Shown in pieces: positions 9,209 to 19,105 of a stretch of DNA of 64,000 nucleotides. The stretch's first letter is position 1. Every line of letters begins with the position of its first letter. The position numbers and the translations under genes are program-made. The stretch is from Shewanella sp. Isolate11 (GTDB lineage Bacteria; Pseudomonadota; Gammaproteobacteria; Enterobacterales; Shewanellaceae). Where the stretch lies: NCBI RefSeq assembly GCF_022398315.1, contig NZ_JAKEVF010000003.1:190087-254086 (forward strand). The letters are read 5' to 3'. The notes under the pieces are model-generated. The model worked only from the letters and a program-made list of their open reading frames with translations, ran no database searches and was not told the DNA's origin.

Positions 9209-9826
9209 TTAAGCTTGGGTATCTATCGATGCGCCACCTTGAGATACCATCACCATAGCAGGACGCAATAAACGCTCATTGAGCATATAACCTTTCTGCA
9301 TCACCATCATAACGGTATTGGCAGGAAACTCTTCACTTGGCTGCATTCCGATGGCTTGATGATGATCTGGATTGAACGCTTCACCCTGTGGGTTAAGTTG
9401 CGATAAGCCAAACTTCTCTACTGCACTAGTAAAGCTCTTTAAGGTTAATTCAACGCCTTCATAAATCGCTTTAGTCGCTTCATCTTCGGCGTTAGTGCCT
9501 TGTAATGCACGCTCCATGTTGTCGATAACAGGGAGCAGTTCATTAGCAAATTTTTCTAAGGCGAACTTATGTGCTTTCTCTACATCCATTGCGGCACGGC
9601 GACGCACATTGTCGACTTCGGCAGCGGCGCGGATCACTGAATCTTTCTGCTCTTCAACCTTAGCTTCAGCCGCTGTTACCGCTTGCTCAAGTTCTTCGAT
9701 ACGGAAATTAGCCTGGGTTAGCTCATCCATCAAACTGGCTGCATCTTCAACCACCTCGGTTTCTACTTGGGCTTCGGTGGTCTCTTCGATCTGTGGTTCT
9801 TGTGCTTTGCTTGATTCGTTGCTCAT
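9209..9826 (-). CDS. grpE: Nucleotide exchange factor GrpE
   Basis: The 205-residue co-chaperone has an acidic, disordered N-terminus (1-45), a long coiled coil (about 45-95), the four-helix dimer region with [34 protein letters not shown], and a C-terminal beta-wing ending in [14 protein letters not shown]. GrpE releases ADP from DnaK. I chose ATG 9826 (MSNESSKAQ) because GGAGTAATA precedes it; the longer frame has no family similarity. It is divergent from nadK, as in several gammaproteobacteria, and sits behind a near-perfect sigma-32 promoter. DnaK and DnaJ are not in this window. Confidence 0.95.
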   Translation of the reverse strand: MSNESSKAQEPQIEETTEAQVETEVVEDAASLMDELTQANFRIEELEQAVTAAEAKVEEQKDSVIRAAAEVDNVRRRAAMDVEKAHKFALEKFANELLPVIDNMERALQGTNAEDEATKAIYEGVELTLKSFTSAVEKFGLSQLNPQGEAFNPDHHQAIGMQPSEEFPANTVMMVMQKGYMLNERLLRPAMVMVSQGGASIDTQA

Positions 9827-9871
9827 TATTACTCCAGCTAAAAATGCTTTGTTTCTGCATGCTCTGCGCAT

Positions 9872-9903
9872 ATTATGGGGATCAAATTTGAGGTTTCAAG
9901 CCC
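9872..9903 (-). promoter_or_regulatory. Sigma-32 (RpoH) heat-shock promoter of grpE
   Basis: On the minus strand GGGCTTGAAA (-35; 9894-9903) is followed after exactly 13 bases by CCCCATAAT (-10; 9872-9880). This matches the RpoH consensus CTTGAAA-N13/15-CCCCAT. It lies about 45 bases upstream of the grpE start. Confidence 0.85.
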
Positions 9904-9926
9904 TAAGGCATGGATCAAAGACAAAT

Positions 9927-10805
9927 ATGACCAAAGTGTTCAAAACAATTGGCTTAATTGGCAAACCCCATCACACTGGGACAAACAAAACCTTAAAGCG
10001 CTTGCATCATTGGTTAACAATGCAAGGCTATGTGGTTCAAGTAGAAGAGCGCGTCGCCGCTGAAATTGGCCCTCACGTAAATTCCGTTGATCTACTGCAA
10101 ATTGGTGAATCTTGCGATTTGGCTATCGTCGTGGGTGGTGACGGTAATATGCTGGGTGCAGCACGGGTATTAGCACGGTTCGATATCGGTGTTATCGGTG
10201 TTAACCGAGGCAACCTCGGCTTCCTAACCGATTTACCTCCAGATACCTTCGAAGAGGCGCTTGGGAAAGTACTGCAGGGCGACTTTGAAACCGAACACCG
10301 TTTTTTATTAGAGTCAGAAGTCCATCGCCATGGCACGATGAAATCCAGCAATACCGCGGTTAACGAAACCGTACTTCACCCGGGTAAAATTGCTCATATG
10401 ATAGAATTTGAAGTCTATATTGATGACAAATTCATGTATAGCCAACGCGCCGACGGTATGATTGTTTCAACGCCTACAGGTTCTACCGCTTATGCACTCT
10501 CGGCTGGCGGCGCCATTCTAACACCCAATCTGGAAGCATTGATTTTAGTGCCTATGTTTCCCCATACCTTGTCATGCCGTCCCATAGTGGTCGATGCTTG
10601 TAGCACCATTAAATTGGTCGTGTCACCCGATAACGGCGATACCTTAGAGGTAAGCTGTGATGGCCATGTGGCGCTTCCAGTAATGCCTGGGGATGAGATT
10701 ATAATCCGCCGTAGTGAAGAGCGTTTACGCTTAATTCATCCCAAGGGTTATAACTATTTCCATGTACTGCGAAATAAACTTGGCTGGGGTAGTAAGCTGT
10801 TTTAA
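9927..10805 (+). CDS. nadK: NAD kinase
   Basis: The 292-residue protein equals E. coli NadK in length. GGDGNML (70-76) is the conserved nucleotide-binding and catalytic motif, followed by the GxxGFLTD region ([11 protein letters not shown]) and the NE(T/A) segment, VNETVLHPG. The [14 protein letters not shown] motif is the second NAD-binding signature. It phosphorylates NAD to NADP using ATP. I chose ATG 9927 ([14 protein letters not shown]) because family similarity starts there; the longer frame overlaps grpE antisense. In E. coli grpE, nadK and recN are neighbours; here recN lies 15 kb away. Confidence 0.96.
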   Translation: MTKVFKTIGLIGKPHHTGTNKTLKRLHHWLTMQGYVVQVEERVAAEIGPHVNSVDLLQIGESCDLAIVVGGDGNMLGAARVLARFDIGVIGVNRGNLGFLTDLPPDTFEEALGKVLQGDFETEHRFLLESEVHRHGTMKSSNTAVNETVLHPGKIAHMIEFEVYIDDKFMYSQRADGMIVSTPTGSTAYALSAGGAILTPNLEALILVPMFPHTLSCRPIVVDACSTIKLVVSPDNGDTLEVSCDGHVALPVMPGDEIIIRRSEERLRLIHPKGYNYFHVLRNKLGWGSKLF

Positions 10806-10820
10806 AAAGCAATCTCCAAT

Positions 10821-10852
10821 AAAAAGCCCCAATATTAATCGGGGCTTTTTAT
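10821..10852. terminator. Bidirectional terminator after nadK
   Basis: AAAAAGCCCC and GGGGCTTTTT pair perfectly around AATATTAATC. The hairpin lies between nadK and the convergent gene at 10866 and has T runs on both strands. Confidence 0.9.
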
Positions 10853-10865
10853 TATTTAACACGGA

Positions 10866-11942
10866 CTAGTTAGTACCTAATCGATAATCCAAACGCACTT
10901 TAGCCTGGGCTGCTACGGGTTTTCCATCGACAAATTTCGGCGCATAGCGCCAACGTTGAATGGTTTCCATTGACTCCTGATTAAATAACTTTCCGCCTTC
11001 AAAGGACAATACTTTGGGATCTTTCACAAACCCCATCTCATCGACGGTAAATTCCATCTCAGTCCAGCCCTCTTTGCCCCTACGCGCATAAGAAACAGGA
11101 TAATTAGGAACATCACGATAAAGCGGTAATTGCTCCTGGCTATCGGCCCAAGGTTTCATGCTGCCGATAGCAATACAATGCTTGGTCGATTTTTCACTCA
11201 AGCCCTTAAACTCATAAAGCTCAACTAATTTCGCATGGGAAACCAACAGATAGGGATGACTAAAGTCCAAAGCTGACAACTGCTCTACCACCTCCTCTAA
11301 AAGCTCGATTGCTTCAGAGGGACGTTTCTCGGCAGCCTTAATCGAGCCCACGTAAAATGCCGTCTCAACCCTTAATCTGGCATCACTGGGTAATTCCTGC
11401 AGATAAATCTCATAGGCCTCTAAGGCATGATTTCTCACTGTTCGAGTATAATACTTACTGTTTTTTAACCCTTTAAAAGTAAGCATCTTTACTTTTGCCA
11501 GCAGTAATGGCTGCTTAGCCTCCTCGGCAATCTCGATAGCACGCTCAAATAAGTCGACTTTCTCTTCAGTCGCAGACATGGTTTGCGCGCTGCCGATAAG
11601 GGGATCGAGTAACTCGAAGCCATCTTCACCATACTGAGTCTCGAATCGTTTTAACACCTGCATAAAATGAGGGTGAGCCTTTTCTGACTCCCCATTATCC
11701 TGCAAGGCAAAGGCTAAATTGAGCTCAAGATTGACCACATCTATACTGTCTGGTTCAAAATACGATTGCCCAAGCTCAAACGCTTTAGCTGCATGAACTA
11801 CAGCCTGTTGCGCATTTTTCTCTGCAACGGCCTGCTGATAAGCGCTATAACTCTCACTAAAAGGAGAGGCAAAACTGGTGGGAGTAAAAAGTAAGACACT
11901 CAAAAATAGTGCTGCTGGAGACAATGGCTTCAACATGAACAA
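10866..11942 (-). CDS. Periplasmic TPR-like protein with a C-terminal TonB domain
   Basis: The 358-residue protein begins with a signal peptide (MFMLKPLSPAALFLSVLLF then TPTSFA, about 1-25). Helical TPR-like repeats follow (about 30-255; AAKAFELGQSYFEPDSID, NLAFALQDNGESEKAHPHFM). A TonB C-terminal domain closes it (about 275-358): YARRGKEGWTEMEFTVDEMG, VKDPKV, IQRWRYAPKFVDGKPV. There is no classical proline-rich spacer or lasting N-terminal anchor, so it is unlikely to be an ordinary inner-membrane energy transducer. Family members of this shape are often listed as 'energy transducer TonB'; the true role is unknown. It stands alone between terminators and other transcription units. Confidence 0.75.
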   Translation of the reverse strand: MFMLKPLSPAALFLSVLLFTPTSFASPFSESYSAYQQAVAEKNAQQAVVHAAKAFELGQSYFEPDSIDVVNLELNLAFALQDNGESEKAHPHFMQVLKRFETQYGEDGFELLDPLIGSAQTMSATEEKVDLFERAIEIAEEAKQPLLLAKVKMLTFKGLKNSKYYTRTVRNHALEAYEIYLQELPSDARLRVETAFYVGSIKAAEKRPSEAIELLEEVVEQLSALDFSHPYLLVSHAKLVELYEFKGLSEKSTKHCIAIGSMKPWADSQEQLPLYRDVPNYPVSYARRGKEGWTEMEFTVDEMGFVKDPKVLSFEGGKLFNQESMETIQRWRYAPKFVDGKPVAAQAKVRLDYRLGTN

Positions 11943-12066
11943 ACATCCTTATCTGTAAAATTGTACTTTATTGTTAATGATAACAATTTTATGCCTCATA
12001 ACAACCACTGACTTAAGGCTCATTAATTCCTAAGCGGCTATCTCAAAAGTTGCCTCAAATACAGCA

Positions 12067-13410
12067 CTATCTTAATCGTTTAGATAGCTTTGATAAGGTA
12101 TAAAGCATCCACAGAGTTAACACTAAGCTGCAACTTGCCAGAGAGATCCACACACCTGTGACCCCAAATAGCCAAGCAAACAGATAGATAACGATAGCGA
12201 TTAATAACAGTTTACTTCCTGTCAGTATCGATGCTTCTTTAGGTCGATTAATGGCTTGGAAGAAGGCTGCGCCCACCAGAATTAATCCCTCAAATGGTAG
12301 CCCCCAAAAATAAAGCCGCATTCCTTCAGTCGCTACAGGGGTTAATTGAGGATTATCTCCAGCAAAGATATAGACCAAATATTGCGGTACGATATAGATA
12401 AACAACAAGCCTATCCCCGCCGTAATCAATGCCATCCATACCGCAACCTTTAAGGTGGCAAAAACCCTGTCGAATCGTTTGGCTCCCGCATTGAAACTGA
12501 AAATGGGCTGAGTACCAAAGGCTATGCCTTCAAAAACTAAATAGAACAAGGCCTCGGCGTAACTCACCACCCCAAAAGCCGCCACATGGATAGGGCCACC
12601 TACCCATAAGAATGCGGTGTTGTGCAATGTCAGAACAATAGAAAGATACAGATTCATCAGAAAGCTTGGAAAGCCGACTCTAACGATATTGAGGCAGTTA
12701 TCCAAACTTAATACCATCTGTTCGAGATTGATCCGTAATCGAGTTTTTGCGGTAAAGAAATGCTGTAAGCATAACAGTGCCGTGACCGCCTGGCAGATCA
12801 TGGTGGCTATAGCGGCGCCAGCTAAACCAAAGGGAAACACCACGATAAACAACCAATCCAGCAGCGCATTCAAGCAGCCACTGAGAATCAACACATAAGT
12901 AACGAAACCAGGGCGACCATCGTTACGTAACAGTGCGGTAAACGCCATCGCTAAAACAGGAAAAACGCCTAGGAAAAAATACCAGAACAGGTATTTATCG
13001 GCACTGGTTAACACCTCACCTTCAGCCCCAAGCCAGATCAAAATATCGCGGCTAAATAACACGCCGCTGATAGCAAACAAGATTCCAGCAAGTAAACACA
13101 GACTAAAGGTATTGCCGAGAATCTTTCTTGCCCGCGGGATATCGTTACGACCTAGGTTAATCGACACTAATGCCGCGCCGCCCATGCCTAATAGCGCGCC
13201 AATGGCATACAGAATCGCCCCTACAGGGTAGGCCAACATCATTCCTGCTAGGCCGACTTCACCTAAGTGATGACCAACAAACATGCCATCGATAGCCACA
13301 TAAATCCCCGTCACCAACATGGACAGAATGGTGGGAATCGTATATCGCCATACCAGTTTACCTATGGGCTCGATGGCAAGGCTTTGATCGTTTTCGGCGG
13401 CGGAGTGCAT
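12067..13410 (-). CDS. MATE-family multidrug/toxin exporter
   Basis: The 447-residue integral membrane protein has about twelve hydrophobic helices arranged as two halves. The N-terminal half starts with PIGKLVWRYTIPTILSMLVTG and contains DGMFVGHHLGEVGLAGMMLAYPV, typical of the MATE family. The second half begins near LNIVRVGFPSFLMNLYLS. MATE proteins export cationic drugs or metabolites against sodium or proton gradients. The sequence is closer to the NorM-distant, MepA-like branch. Substrate is unknown. It has no obvious regulator next to it. The start at ATG 13410 (MHSAAENDQ) is the only good one. Confidence 0.88.
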   Translation of the reverse strand: MHSAAENDQSLAIEPIGKLVWRYTIPTILSMLVTGIYVAIDGMFVGHHLGEVGLAGMMLAYPVGAILYAIGALLGMGGAALVSINLGRNDIPRARKILGNTFSLCLLAGILFAISGVLFSRDILIWLGAEGEVLTSADKYLFWYFFLGVFPVLAMAFTALLRNDGRPGFVTYVLILSGCLNALLDWLFIVVFPFGLAGAAIATMICQAVTALLCLQHFFTAKTRLRINLEQMVLSLDNCLNIVRVGFPSFLMNLYLSIVLTLHNTAFLWVGGPIHVAAFGVVSYAEALFYLVFEGIAFGTQPIFSFNAGAKRFDRVFATLKVAVWMALITAGIGLLFIYIVPQYLVYIFAGDNPQLTPVATEGMRLYFWGLPFEGLILVGAAFFQAINRPKEASILTGSKLLLIAIVIYLFAWLFGVTGVWISLASCSLVLTLWMLYTLSKLSKRLR

Positions 13411-13546
13411 AGTGGCGGATCACACTAATCAGTCAATCAAGAAATAGAAGGCGAAGATAGCAGATAGTCGCCAATTTAAACAGCAGCTCAAGCGGCAGAA
13501 TATCAAAAATAACGATGTGGTATTAGATGTAATATTAGCTGTGCTG

Positions 13547-14620
13547 CTAGCCGTTAAAGCGTTTAGATAATTGGAGTAATTGCTGTTGTATTGTCTCTCT
13601 TGCGATAGGCGTATCAGTTATCAATTCAAGACGAGAGTCCATGGCATCATCGAGCTCAGTCACAGTAAGTTGTTCATCGATACGGTTTATCGCCGCAATG
13701 CCCTCATCACAAATCAACACCGCTTTTAAACGCGTCGTTGGTAACTGCTTAACCCACGCCATCACAGCATCGAAATTAAACTCATAATGGCAATCAAACA
13801 CCCAACCCGCGCTGAAACGGCCATCATGCTGATTATGTTTATGACAAATACCATCAGCATCGAAGTCGATATTCGGTTGATCTTCTTTCACCCGAAATAG
13901 CGAAGTGCCTGCAGCTTGTAACTGGCTCGCCGCGCTTAACTCACTGTTATTTGACGCCGTTGAACAGCGATATTTTGCTGCAGCTTGCTGCCAGTATTCA
14001 CGGCTTAACCAGCTAAAAATCGACTCACCGGAACAGTTCAGGTCATCCTCCAACAAGCTGATAGCCTCGACAGCGGTGCTAATGTTTTTACTATCAAGAT
14101 AAGCTTGCAACTGCTGTAACTCATCGCAAATCAGTAGATCTTTTTTAGTGGCGAGGATCAGATCTGCAATCTCAAGCTGCTGATTGAATGTGTCGTGGTT
14201 ACGATAACGGCTATCGGCTATCTTGCGTGGATCCACCAAACAAAAGGTGGATTTAAGGGAAATCACCTGTTGAAAATGCGGCTGACTTAAGGTGTCGAGG
14301 ATCGCTTTTGGATGGCCAAGCCCAGTCGGTTCGATAAAAAGACGATCCGGTTTAGCCTTAGCTATCAGTTGATTAACTGCCACTTGGGTCGGCACACCCG
14401 CAGCGCAGCAGATACAGCCACCCGCAACCTCTTTAATCGCCACCGATGGCTTTTGTCCACCGAGTAAGCTGGCATCAATACCTATCTCACCAAACTCATT
14501 AACCAATACTGCCCATACTTCATCTTCGGGTTTATTCGCCAATAAGTATTGAATAAAGCTGGTTTTGCCGACCCCAAGAAACCCGGTGATCACATGAGTT
14601 GGAATAGCTTTAAAAATCAT
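13547..14620 (-). CDS. COG0523 (CobW/YjiA-type) GTPase, putative metallochaperone
   Basis: The 357-residue protein has the G3E P-loop GFLGVGKT (13-20), Walker-B-like NEFGEIGID (41-49), the metal-binding CxCC motif CICC (69-72), ATKKDLL (the TKxD base motif), and a CobW C-terminal domain. A histidine-rich run HKHNQHDG near residue 258 is a further likely metal site. Members load zinc, cobalt or nickel into client proteins or handle metal stress. No Zur box was found nearby. It lies 22 bases downstream of the DEAD-box helicase gene, so the two are probably co-transcribed. The metal is not predictable from sequence alone. Confidence 0.85.
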   Translation of the reverse strand: MIFKAIPTHVITGFLGVGKTSFIQYLLANKPEDEVWAVLVNEFGEIGIDASLLGGQKPSVAIKEVAGGCICCAAGVPTQVAVNQLIAKAKPDRLFIEPTGLGHPKAILDTLSQPHFQQVISLKSTFCLVDPRKIADSRYRNHDTFNQQLEIADLILATKKDLLICDELQQLQAYLDSKNISTAVEAISLLEDDLNCSGESIFSWLSREYWQQAAAKYRCSTASNNSELSAASQLQAAGTSLFRVKEDQPNIDFDADGICHKHNQHDGRFSAGWVFDCHYEFNFDAVMAWVKQLPTTRLKAVLICDEGIAAINRIDEQLTVTELDDAMDSRLELITDTPIARETIQQQLLQLSKRFNG

Positions 14621-14642
14621 TTATTGCTCCACAGCAAGCAGC

Positions 14643-15923
14643 CTATACTCGACGAGACTTATTCGCTCGGCGGCTGGCATAGCTGTTAGATTGGCCCCGT
14701 TTATCCGCAGCAGGTTTACGTTTATTATACTGACGCTGCTGACTCTTGGGTTTATCGCTGCTGGTATCGAGCTGACGGTAACGCTCTGGTAACGGCGCAC
14801 CTATCTCATAACCGGGGATCACTTTTCTCGGTAAAGTTTGACCAATCAAGGCTTCTATCTCATTGAGCATCTTCTCATCACTTTGCGCCACAAATGAGAT
14901 TGCATGCCCCGCCATGCCCGCTCGCCCCGTACGGCCGATACGATGAACATAATCTTCAGCATCTAAAGGCAGCTCAAGGTTAATCACCAAAGGCAGTGCA
15001 TTAATATCGATACCACGTGCGGCAACATCGGTGGCGACCATGACTCTTAACTCGCCGGACTTAAACTGTTCCAAAGCGCGATTACGTGCACCTTGAGTCT
15101 TATCACCATGAAAAACAGCGTTATTAACACCATCGAGCTTCAGCTCTTTATGTAGGGCTTCGGCACTTTCCTTGCTACTGACAAAGACGAGGACTTGTTG
15201 CCAGTTATGACGGCCCACCAGCTCGGCTAACAACTCAGCCTTACGGCGTTTATCGACAGGATAGATCTCTTGCGCTATCGTGCCCGCCGTTTCATTAGCG
15301 GCCACATTGATCCATTGCGGCTGATTAAGCATCTTAGTCGCTAGCGTTTTAATGGCATTGCTAAAGGTAGCCGAATACAACTGAGTCGAATGGATCGGTG
15401 CCACTAAGGTTTTGACCCGCTCAATGTCTTTCACAAAACCCAGATCTAACATGCGATCGGCCTCATCGATCACCAGTTGTTCAACCGAGCTTAAATCGAG
15501 TCCATGTTGCCCAATCAAATCGAATAATCGACCTGGGGTCGCCACTAAAATGTCGACGCCTTGCGCCAAGGCCTTACGTTGAGGATTGATGTTGGCCCCA
15601 CCGTAAACGGCAAGTGTGGTTAAATCGGTTAGCTGGCTATATCGGCTAATACTCTCGCCGACCTGAATCGCTAACTCGCGAGTTGGCGTTAACACCAACA
15701 CCCTAAGTTGACCACGAGGTTTATCGGCGGCCAGTAAGCGGTGTATGAAAGGTAAACTAAATGCCGCGGTTTTGCCTGTGCCCGTTTGCGCACATGCCAT
15801 GACATCCAGCCCCTTAATTGCTATCGGGATCACCTTGGACTGCACCTCGGTCAAACGCTGATAACCGCATAACGCGGTCGCTTGGATCAGAGCAGGATTT
15901 ATTGCGAGAGAGTCAAAGTTCAT
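14643..15923 (-). CDS. DEAD-box ATP-dependent RNA helicase, RhlE-like
   Basis: The 426-residue protein carries all helicase motifs: the Q motif (GYQRLTEVQSKVIPIA), motif I AQTGTGKT, motif Ia PTRELA, motif Ib TPGR, motif II DEAD, motif III SAT, motif V ATDVAARGID, and motif VI HRIGRTGRAG. After about residue 380 the tail is basic and Lys/Arg/Gln-rich (KRKPAADKRGQ), typical of RNA-binding extensions. I chose ATG 15923 (MNFDSLAINPALIQA) because the family starts there. Such helicases act in ribosome assembly or cold adaptation. The COG0523 gene follows at 22 bases. Exact paralog (RhlE, SrmB or other) is uncertain. Confidence 0.9.
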   Translation of the reverse strand: MNFDSLAINPALIQATALCGYQRLTEVQSKVIPIAIKGLDVMACAQTGTGKTAAFSLPFIHRLLAADKPRGQLRVLVLTPTRELAIQVGESISRYSQLTDLTTLAVYGGANINPQRKALAQGVDILVATPGRLFDLIGQHGLDLSSVEQLVIDEADRMLDLGFVKDIERVKTLVAPIHSTQLYSATFSNAIKTLATKMLNQPQWINVAANETAGTIAQEIYPVDKRRKAELLAELVGRHNWQQVLVFVSSKESAEALHKELKLDGVNNAVFHGDKTQGARNRALEQFKSGELRVMVATDVAARGIDINALPLVINLELPLDAEDYVHRIGRTGRAGMAGHAISFVAQSDEKMLNEIEALIGQTLPRKVIPGYEIGAPLPERYRQLDTSSDKPKSQQRQYNKRKPAADKRGQSNSYASRRANKSRRV

Positions 15924-16072
15924 ATTTAGGCTCGATAGATTTATAGGGAACAGCAAAAGAGCGCGGAGTCTATCAAATACCGCTCAATAAGGATAATCAC
16001 CATTTAATACCAATGGCAAACAAACAACAGATTGAAAAACGGTTAAATCTTGAGATTCAATTTGGTCGCAAG

Positions 16073-19000
16073 CTATTCCAAGACCAATAATGACAAGTAA
16101 CGTTGCTCAAATTCCGCTAAAGGCAGCGGTTCAGAGAACAGATAACCTTGGGCATAATCACAACCCGACTGAGTTAAAATCTGCTGTTGCTCGGCCGTTT
16201 CAACCCCTTCGGCTATCACTTTAATGCCTAATTTATGCGCCATGACAATAATAGCTTCACATAAAGCGACCCCGTCGTCTTCTGTGGCTAGGTTGCGGGT
16301 AAAAGATTGATCGATTTTAAGATAATCGATATCAAATTTCTTTAAATACGCCAATGATGAATAACCAGTACCAAAATCATCCAGAGAAACCTGGATCCCC
16401 GCATCGCGATATGCCAGTAACTTATCGGTCACGCCCATAGAGGCATCCAGAATCAACCCTTCGGTGATCTCGACACAAATAGCGTTACTCGAGAGTGACA
16501 ATTGACGTAATAGGTCTAACCAACGATTGAAAATATCCCCTTCATCACGGAACTGTACTGGCGATTTATTAATACTGATCTGAATTTGAAAACCAAACTT
16601 CTCTCGCCAGCTTGCGGCTTGATGCGCCGCGGTTTCAAAGACCCAATTACCAATCTCATTTATTAAGCCGGTTTCTTCCGCCAAAGCTATAAATTCTACC
16701 GGAGAGACTAAGCCGCGCTCTGGGTGATTCCAGCGAATTAGCGCCTCGGCCTTAAACACACTCTGATCTTTCAGATCAATAATCGGCTGGTAATAAATCT
16801 CAAACTCATTTTGTGCAATCGCATTGCGCAAGTCTTTAATCAGAGTCATTCGATAACGGGCATATTCCTGCATAGATGGGGTAAAGTAATGATAGCGATT
16901 TCTGCCCTGTTCCTTGGCCGCATACATCGCCTGATCCGCATGTTTAAGTAAACCCTCGATGTCGGTAGCATCGTCTGGATAAATAGTAATACCTATACTG
17001 GCACTGATATAAGTGGTCTCATCGCCTAATTTATACGGCTCGGCAATTTTCTCTAAAATGGCCTGCGCTACACGTTCGACACTGGTAGGATTTTCAATAT
17101 CGGCCAACACCACGGTAAATTCATCGCCACCTAAACGTGCAACTACGTCGGAATCACGAATACAGTCTTTAAGACGTTGGGCTGTTTGTTGTAGCAACAA
17201 ATCCCCCATATCATGGCCAAGAGTATCGTTAACCTCTTTGAAAAAATCCAAGTCAAGAAACATCAATGCAAAATGGCGCTGACTTCTGTCGGTACGCAGA
17301 ATTTCACTGCCTAAATATTCCAGCAACATTCGTCGGTTTGGCAGGCCAGTTAACGGGTCATAATTCGCCTGTTTCCAGATAATATGTTCTGCCTGTTTTT
17401 TCTCTGTGATATCAGAAAACAGCGCCACATAACGAAACACTTTACCCTGTTTATCGTAAATGGTGTTCATGGTCAGCATCACCATCAAAGGCTGGTTATC
17501 TTTGCCCTTAAGACACAACTCGCCTTGCCAATATCCACTCTTCGCTATGGCATCAGCAAAGACGATATACTGCTTGGTGCTCTCTTCACATTTCAGCATG
17601 GTGATATGCTGATTTAGCGCCTCATCCTCGCTGTACCCCGTAATCGCGGTAAAGGCCGAATTAATGGTTATGATATTGCCGTCATGATCTTGTACGCTCA
17701 TGGCTTCACTGGAATTGTTGTAAACCGATGCGGCTAATTCGAGAGATTGCTGTAAGCGTTTACGCTCGGTGATATTGGAATGAATACCACACATACGCAC
17801 AGGGGCACCATTGGCATCACGACTCACGACCTTACCTGAGTCAAATATCCAATGTTCCTCGCCCGTTAAACTGATCAGTCGATATTCGATATTATAACTG
17901 TCGATTTCGCCTTTAAGATGTTGATCCATAGTGGTAAATACCGCAACTCTATCATGCTCGTGAATTGCATCCATCCAGCAACGGCTTTCATTGTTTAATG
18001 TTTCTAAATCACAGCCAAGCAACTCAGCACACCAGAGATTCCGCTCAACTTTGTCAGTTTTAATATCCCAATCCCAGAAGCCTAAATCACTACTTTCTAG
18101 CACCAAAGATAACCGCTCTTCATTGGCCAATACTTCCCGCTCGGTCAGCTTGTACAAGGTGATATCGACTAGCCCACCGATGATCATTTCAACGCTTTGA
18201 TTCACCCGACGGCAAGCCACAGTCAAATGGGTATAAACAATCTCACCATCTTTGGCGACAAAGCGTTTGTCCAGTTCATAAGCTTCTATCTCACCATTCA
18301 TCATCTGCTCAAACTGCACCTTGTCAGCCTCAACATCTTCATAATAAGCCAGATCTGTCCATGGTAAAGCGAGTAGCTCTGCTTCACTGTATTTGAGCAT
18401 CTTACACAGCCGTGGATTGACTTTAATCCAGTGGCCATCGGGCCGGACAATCGCGATCCCCATGTTGCCTACATCAAATTGTGAGCGGAAAATAAAATCA
18501 TCTTGCAGCTGCACTTCGGCGTATCGTTCTTGTTCAAAACGACGAGAGAGCAGTAATCCAACGAGTACGGTCACCACCGGATATACCAACATTACCGCAA
18601 GAGCGATTTGCGACATCAAATTGATAAACAATTCAAATGGCAATAAATAAAATGCAGCCAGAGTGACAAGGTGAAGAATAAAACCAAACAGATACAGCTC
18701 TTTAAAGCCCATGTTGGCAATCTGTTTTTTACGAAATTTACGCCAGACGGTGCCAAGCAATGCCGCCAAAATAATGGCCAGAACACCGGCAAATATCGCA
18801 CTACCACCTTCAATTAATTGATAAGCAATACCCATAGAAGCTGCAATGAAAGTAGGTAAACCGCCGAAGAACAATCCGGAGACGGCGATGATCACCACTC
18901 GGCTGTCAATGAAAATACCTGCACCATATTCCCAAGCCGTGAGCATAGTGACTATGGTGATCAAGCCAATAGTGATCCCGGTAGATAATCGCCACAGCAG

Positions 19001-19105
19001 AAAATATTCATTACGTTGCTGGCGTGGAACCGCATCGTAAATGAAAACTAAAATCAGCAGCAACGCGGCATTTTGTAAAATGGCCAGTAGGGTTTCTTGC
19101 GTCAT
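16073..19105 (-). CDS. Membrane GGDEF-EAL cyclic-di-GMP enzyme with 5TM and PAS domains
   Basis: The 1010-residue protein has an N-terminal membrane sensor (about 1-190) resembling 5TMR-LYT (SRVVIIAVSGLFFGGLPTFI). Three PAS domains follow (about 200-320, 325-450, 455-575). The GGDEF domain (about 580-745) has the intact signature ARLGGDEFTVVLAD and an RDSD inhibitory site five residues before it. The EAL domain (about 755-1005) has EALIRW, ITEG, DDFGTGYSS, LKIDQ and EGVET, all catalytic positions present. It could therefore both make and break cyclic di-GMP. The membrane and PAS regions suggest sensing of a cell-wall, redox or ligand cue, which is inference. It is a single-gene unit. Confidence 0.93.
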   Translation of the reverse strand: MTQETLLAILQNAALLLILVFIYDAVPRQQRNEYFLLWRLSTGITIGLITIVTMLTAWEYGAGIFIDSRVVIIAVSGLFFGGLPTFIAASMGIAYQLIEGGSAIFAGVLAIILAALLGTVWRKFRKKQIANMGFKELYLFGFILHLVTLAAFYLLPFELFINLMSQIALAVMLVYPVVTVLVGLLLSRRFEQERYAEVQLQDDFIFRSQFDVGNMGIAIVRPDGHWIKVNPRLCKMLKYSEAELLALPWTDLAYYEDVEADKVQFEQMMNGEIEAYELDKRFVAKDGEIVYTHLTVACRRVNQSVEMIIGGLVDITLYKLTEREVLANEERLSLVLESSDLGFWDWDIKTDKVERNLWCAELLGCDLETLNNESRCWMDAIHEHDRVAVFTTMDQHLKGEIDSYNIEYRLISLTGEEHWIFDSGKVVSRDANGAPVRMCGIHSNITERKRLQQSLELAASVYNNSSEAMSVQDHDGNIITINSAFTAITGYSEDEALNQHITMLKCEESTKQYIVFADAIAKSGYWQGELCLKGKDNQPLMVMLTMNTIYDKQGKVFRYVALFSDITEKKQAEHIIWKQANYDPLTGLPNRRMLLEYLGSEILRTDRSQRHFALMFLDLDFFKEVNDTLGHDMGDLLLQQTAQRLKDCIRDSDVVARLGGDEFTVVLADIENPTSVERVAQAILEKIAEPYKLGDETTYISASIGITIYPDDATDIEGLLKHADQAMYAAKEQGRNRYHYFTPSMQEYARYRMTLIKDLRNAIAQNEFEIYYQPIIDLKDQSVFKAEALIRWNHPERGLVSPVEFIALAEETGLINEIGNWVFETAAHQAASWREKFGFQIQISINKSPVQFRDEGDIFNRWLDLLRQLSLSSNAICVEITEGLILDASMGVTDKLLAYRDAGIQVSLDDFGTGYSSLAYLKKFDIDYLKIDQSFTRNLATEDDGVALCEAIIVMAHKLGIKVIAEGVETAEQQQILTQSGCDYAQGYLFSEPLPLAEFEQRYLSLLVLE

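Noticed and set aside
9495..9926. N-terminal extension of NAD kinase
   Set aside because: The longer frame is antisense to grpE and has no family similarity; ATG 9927 gives the normal length.
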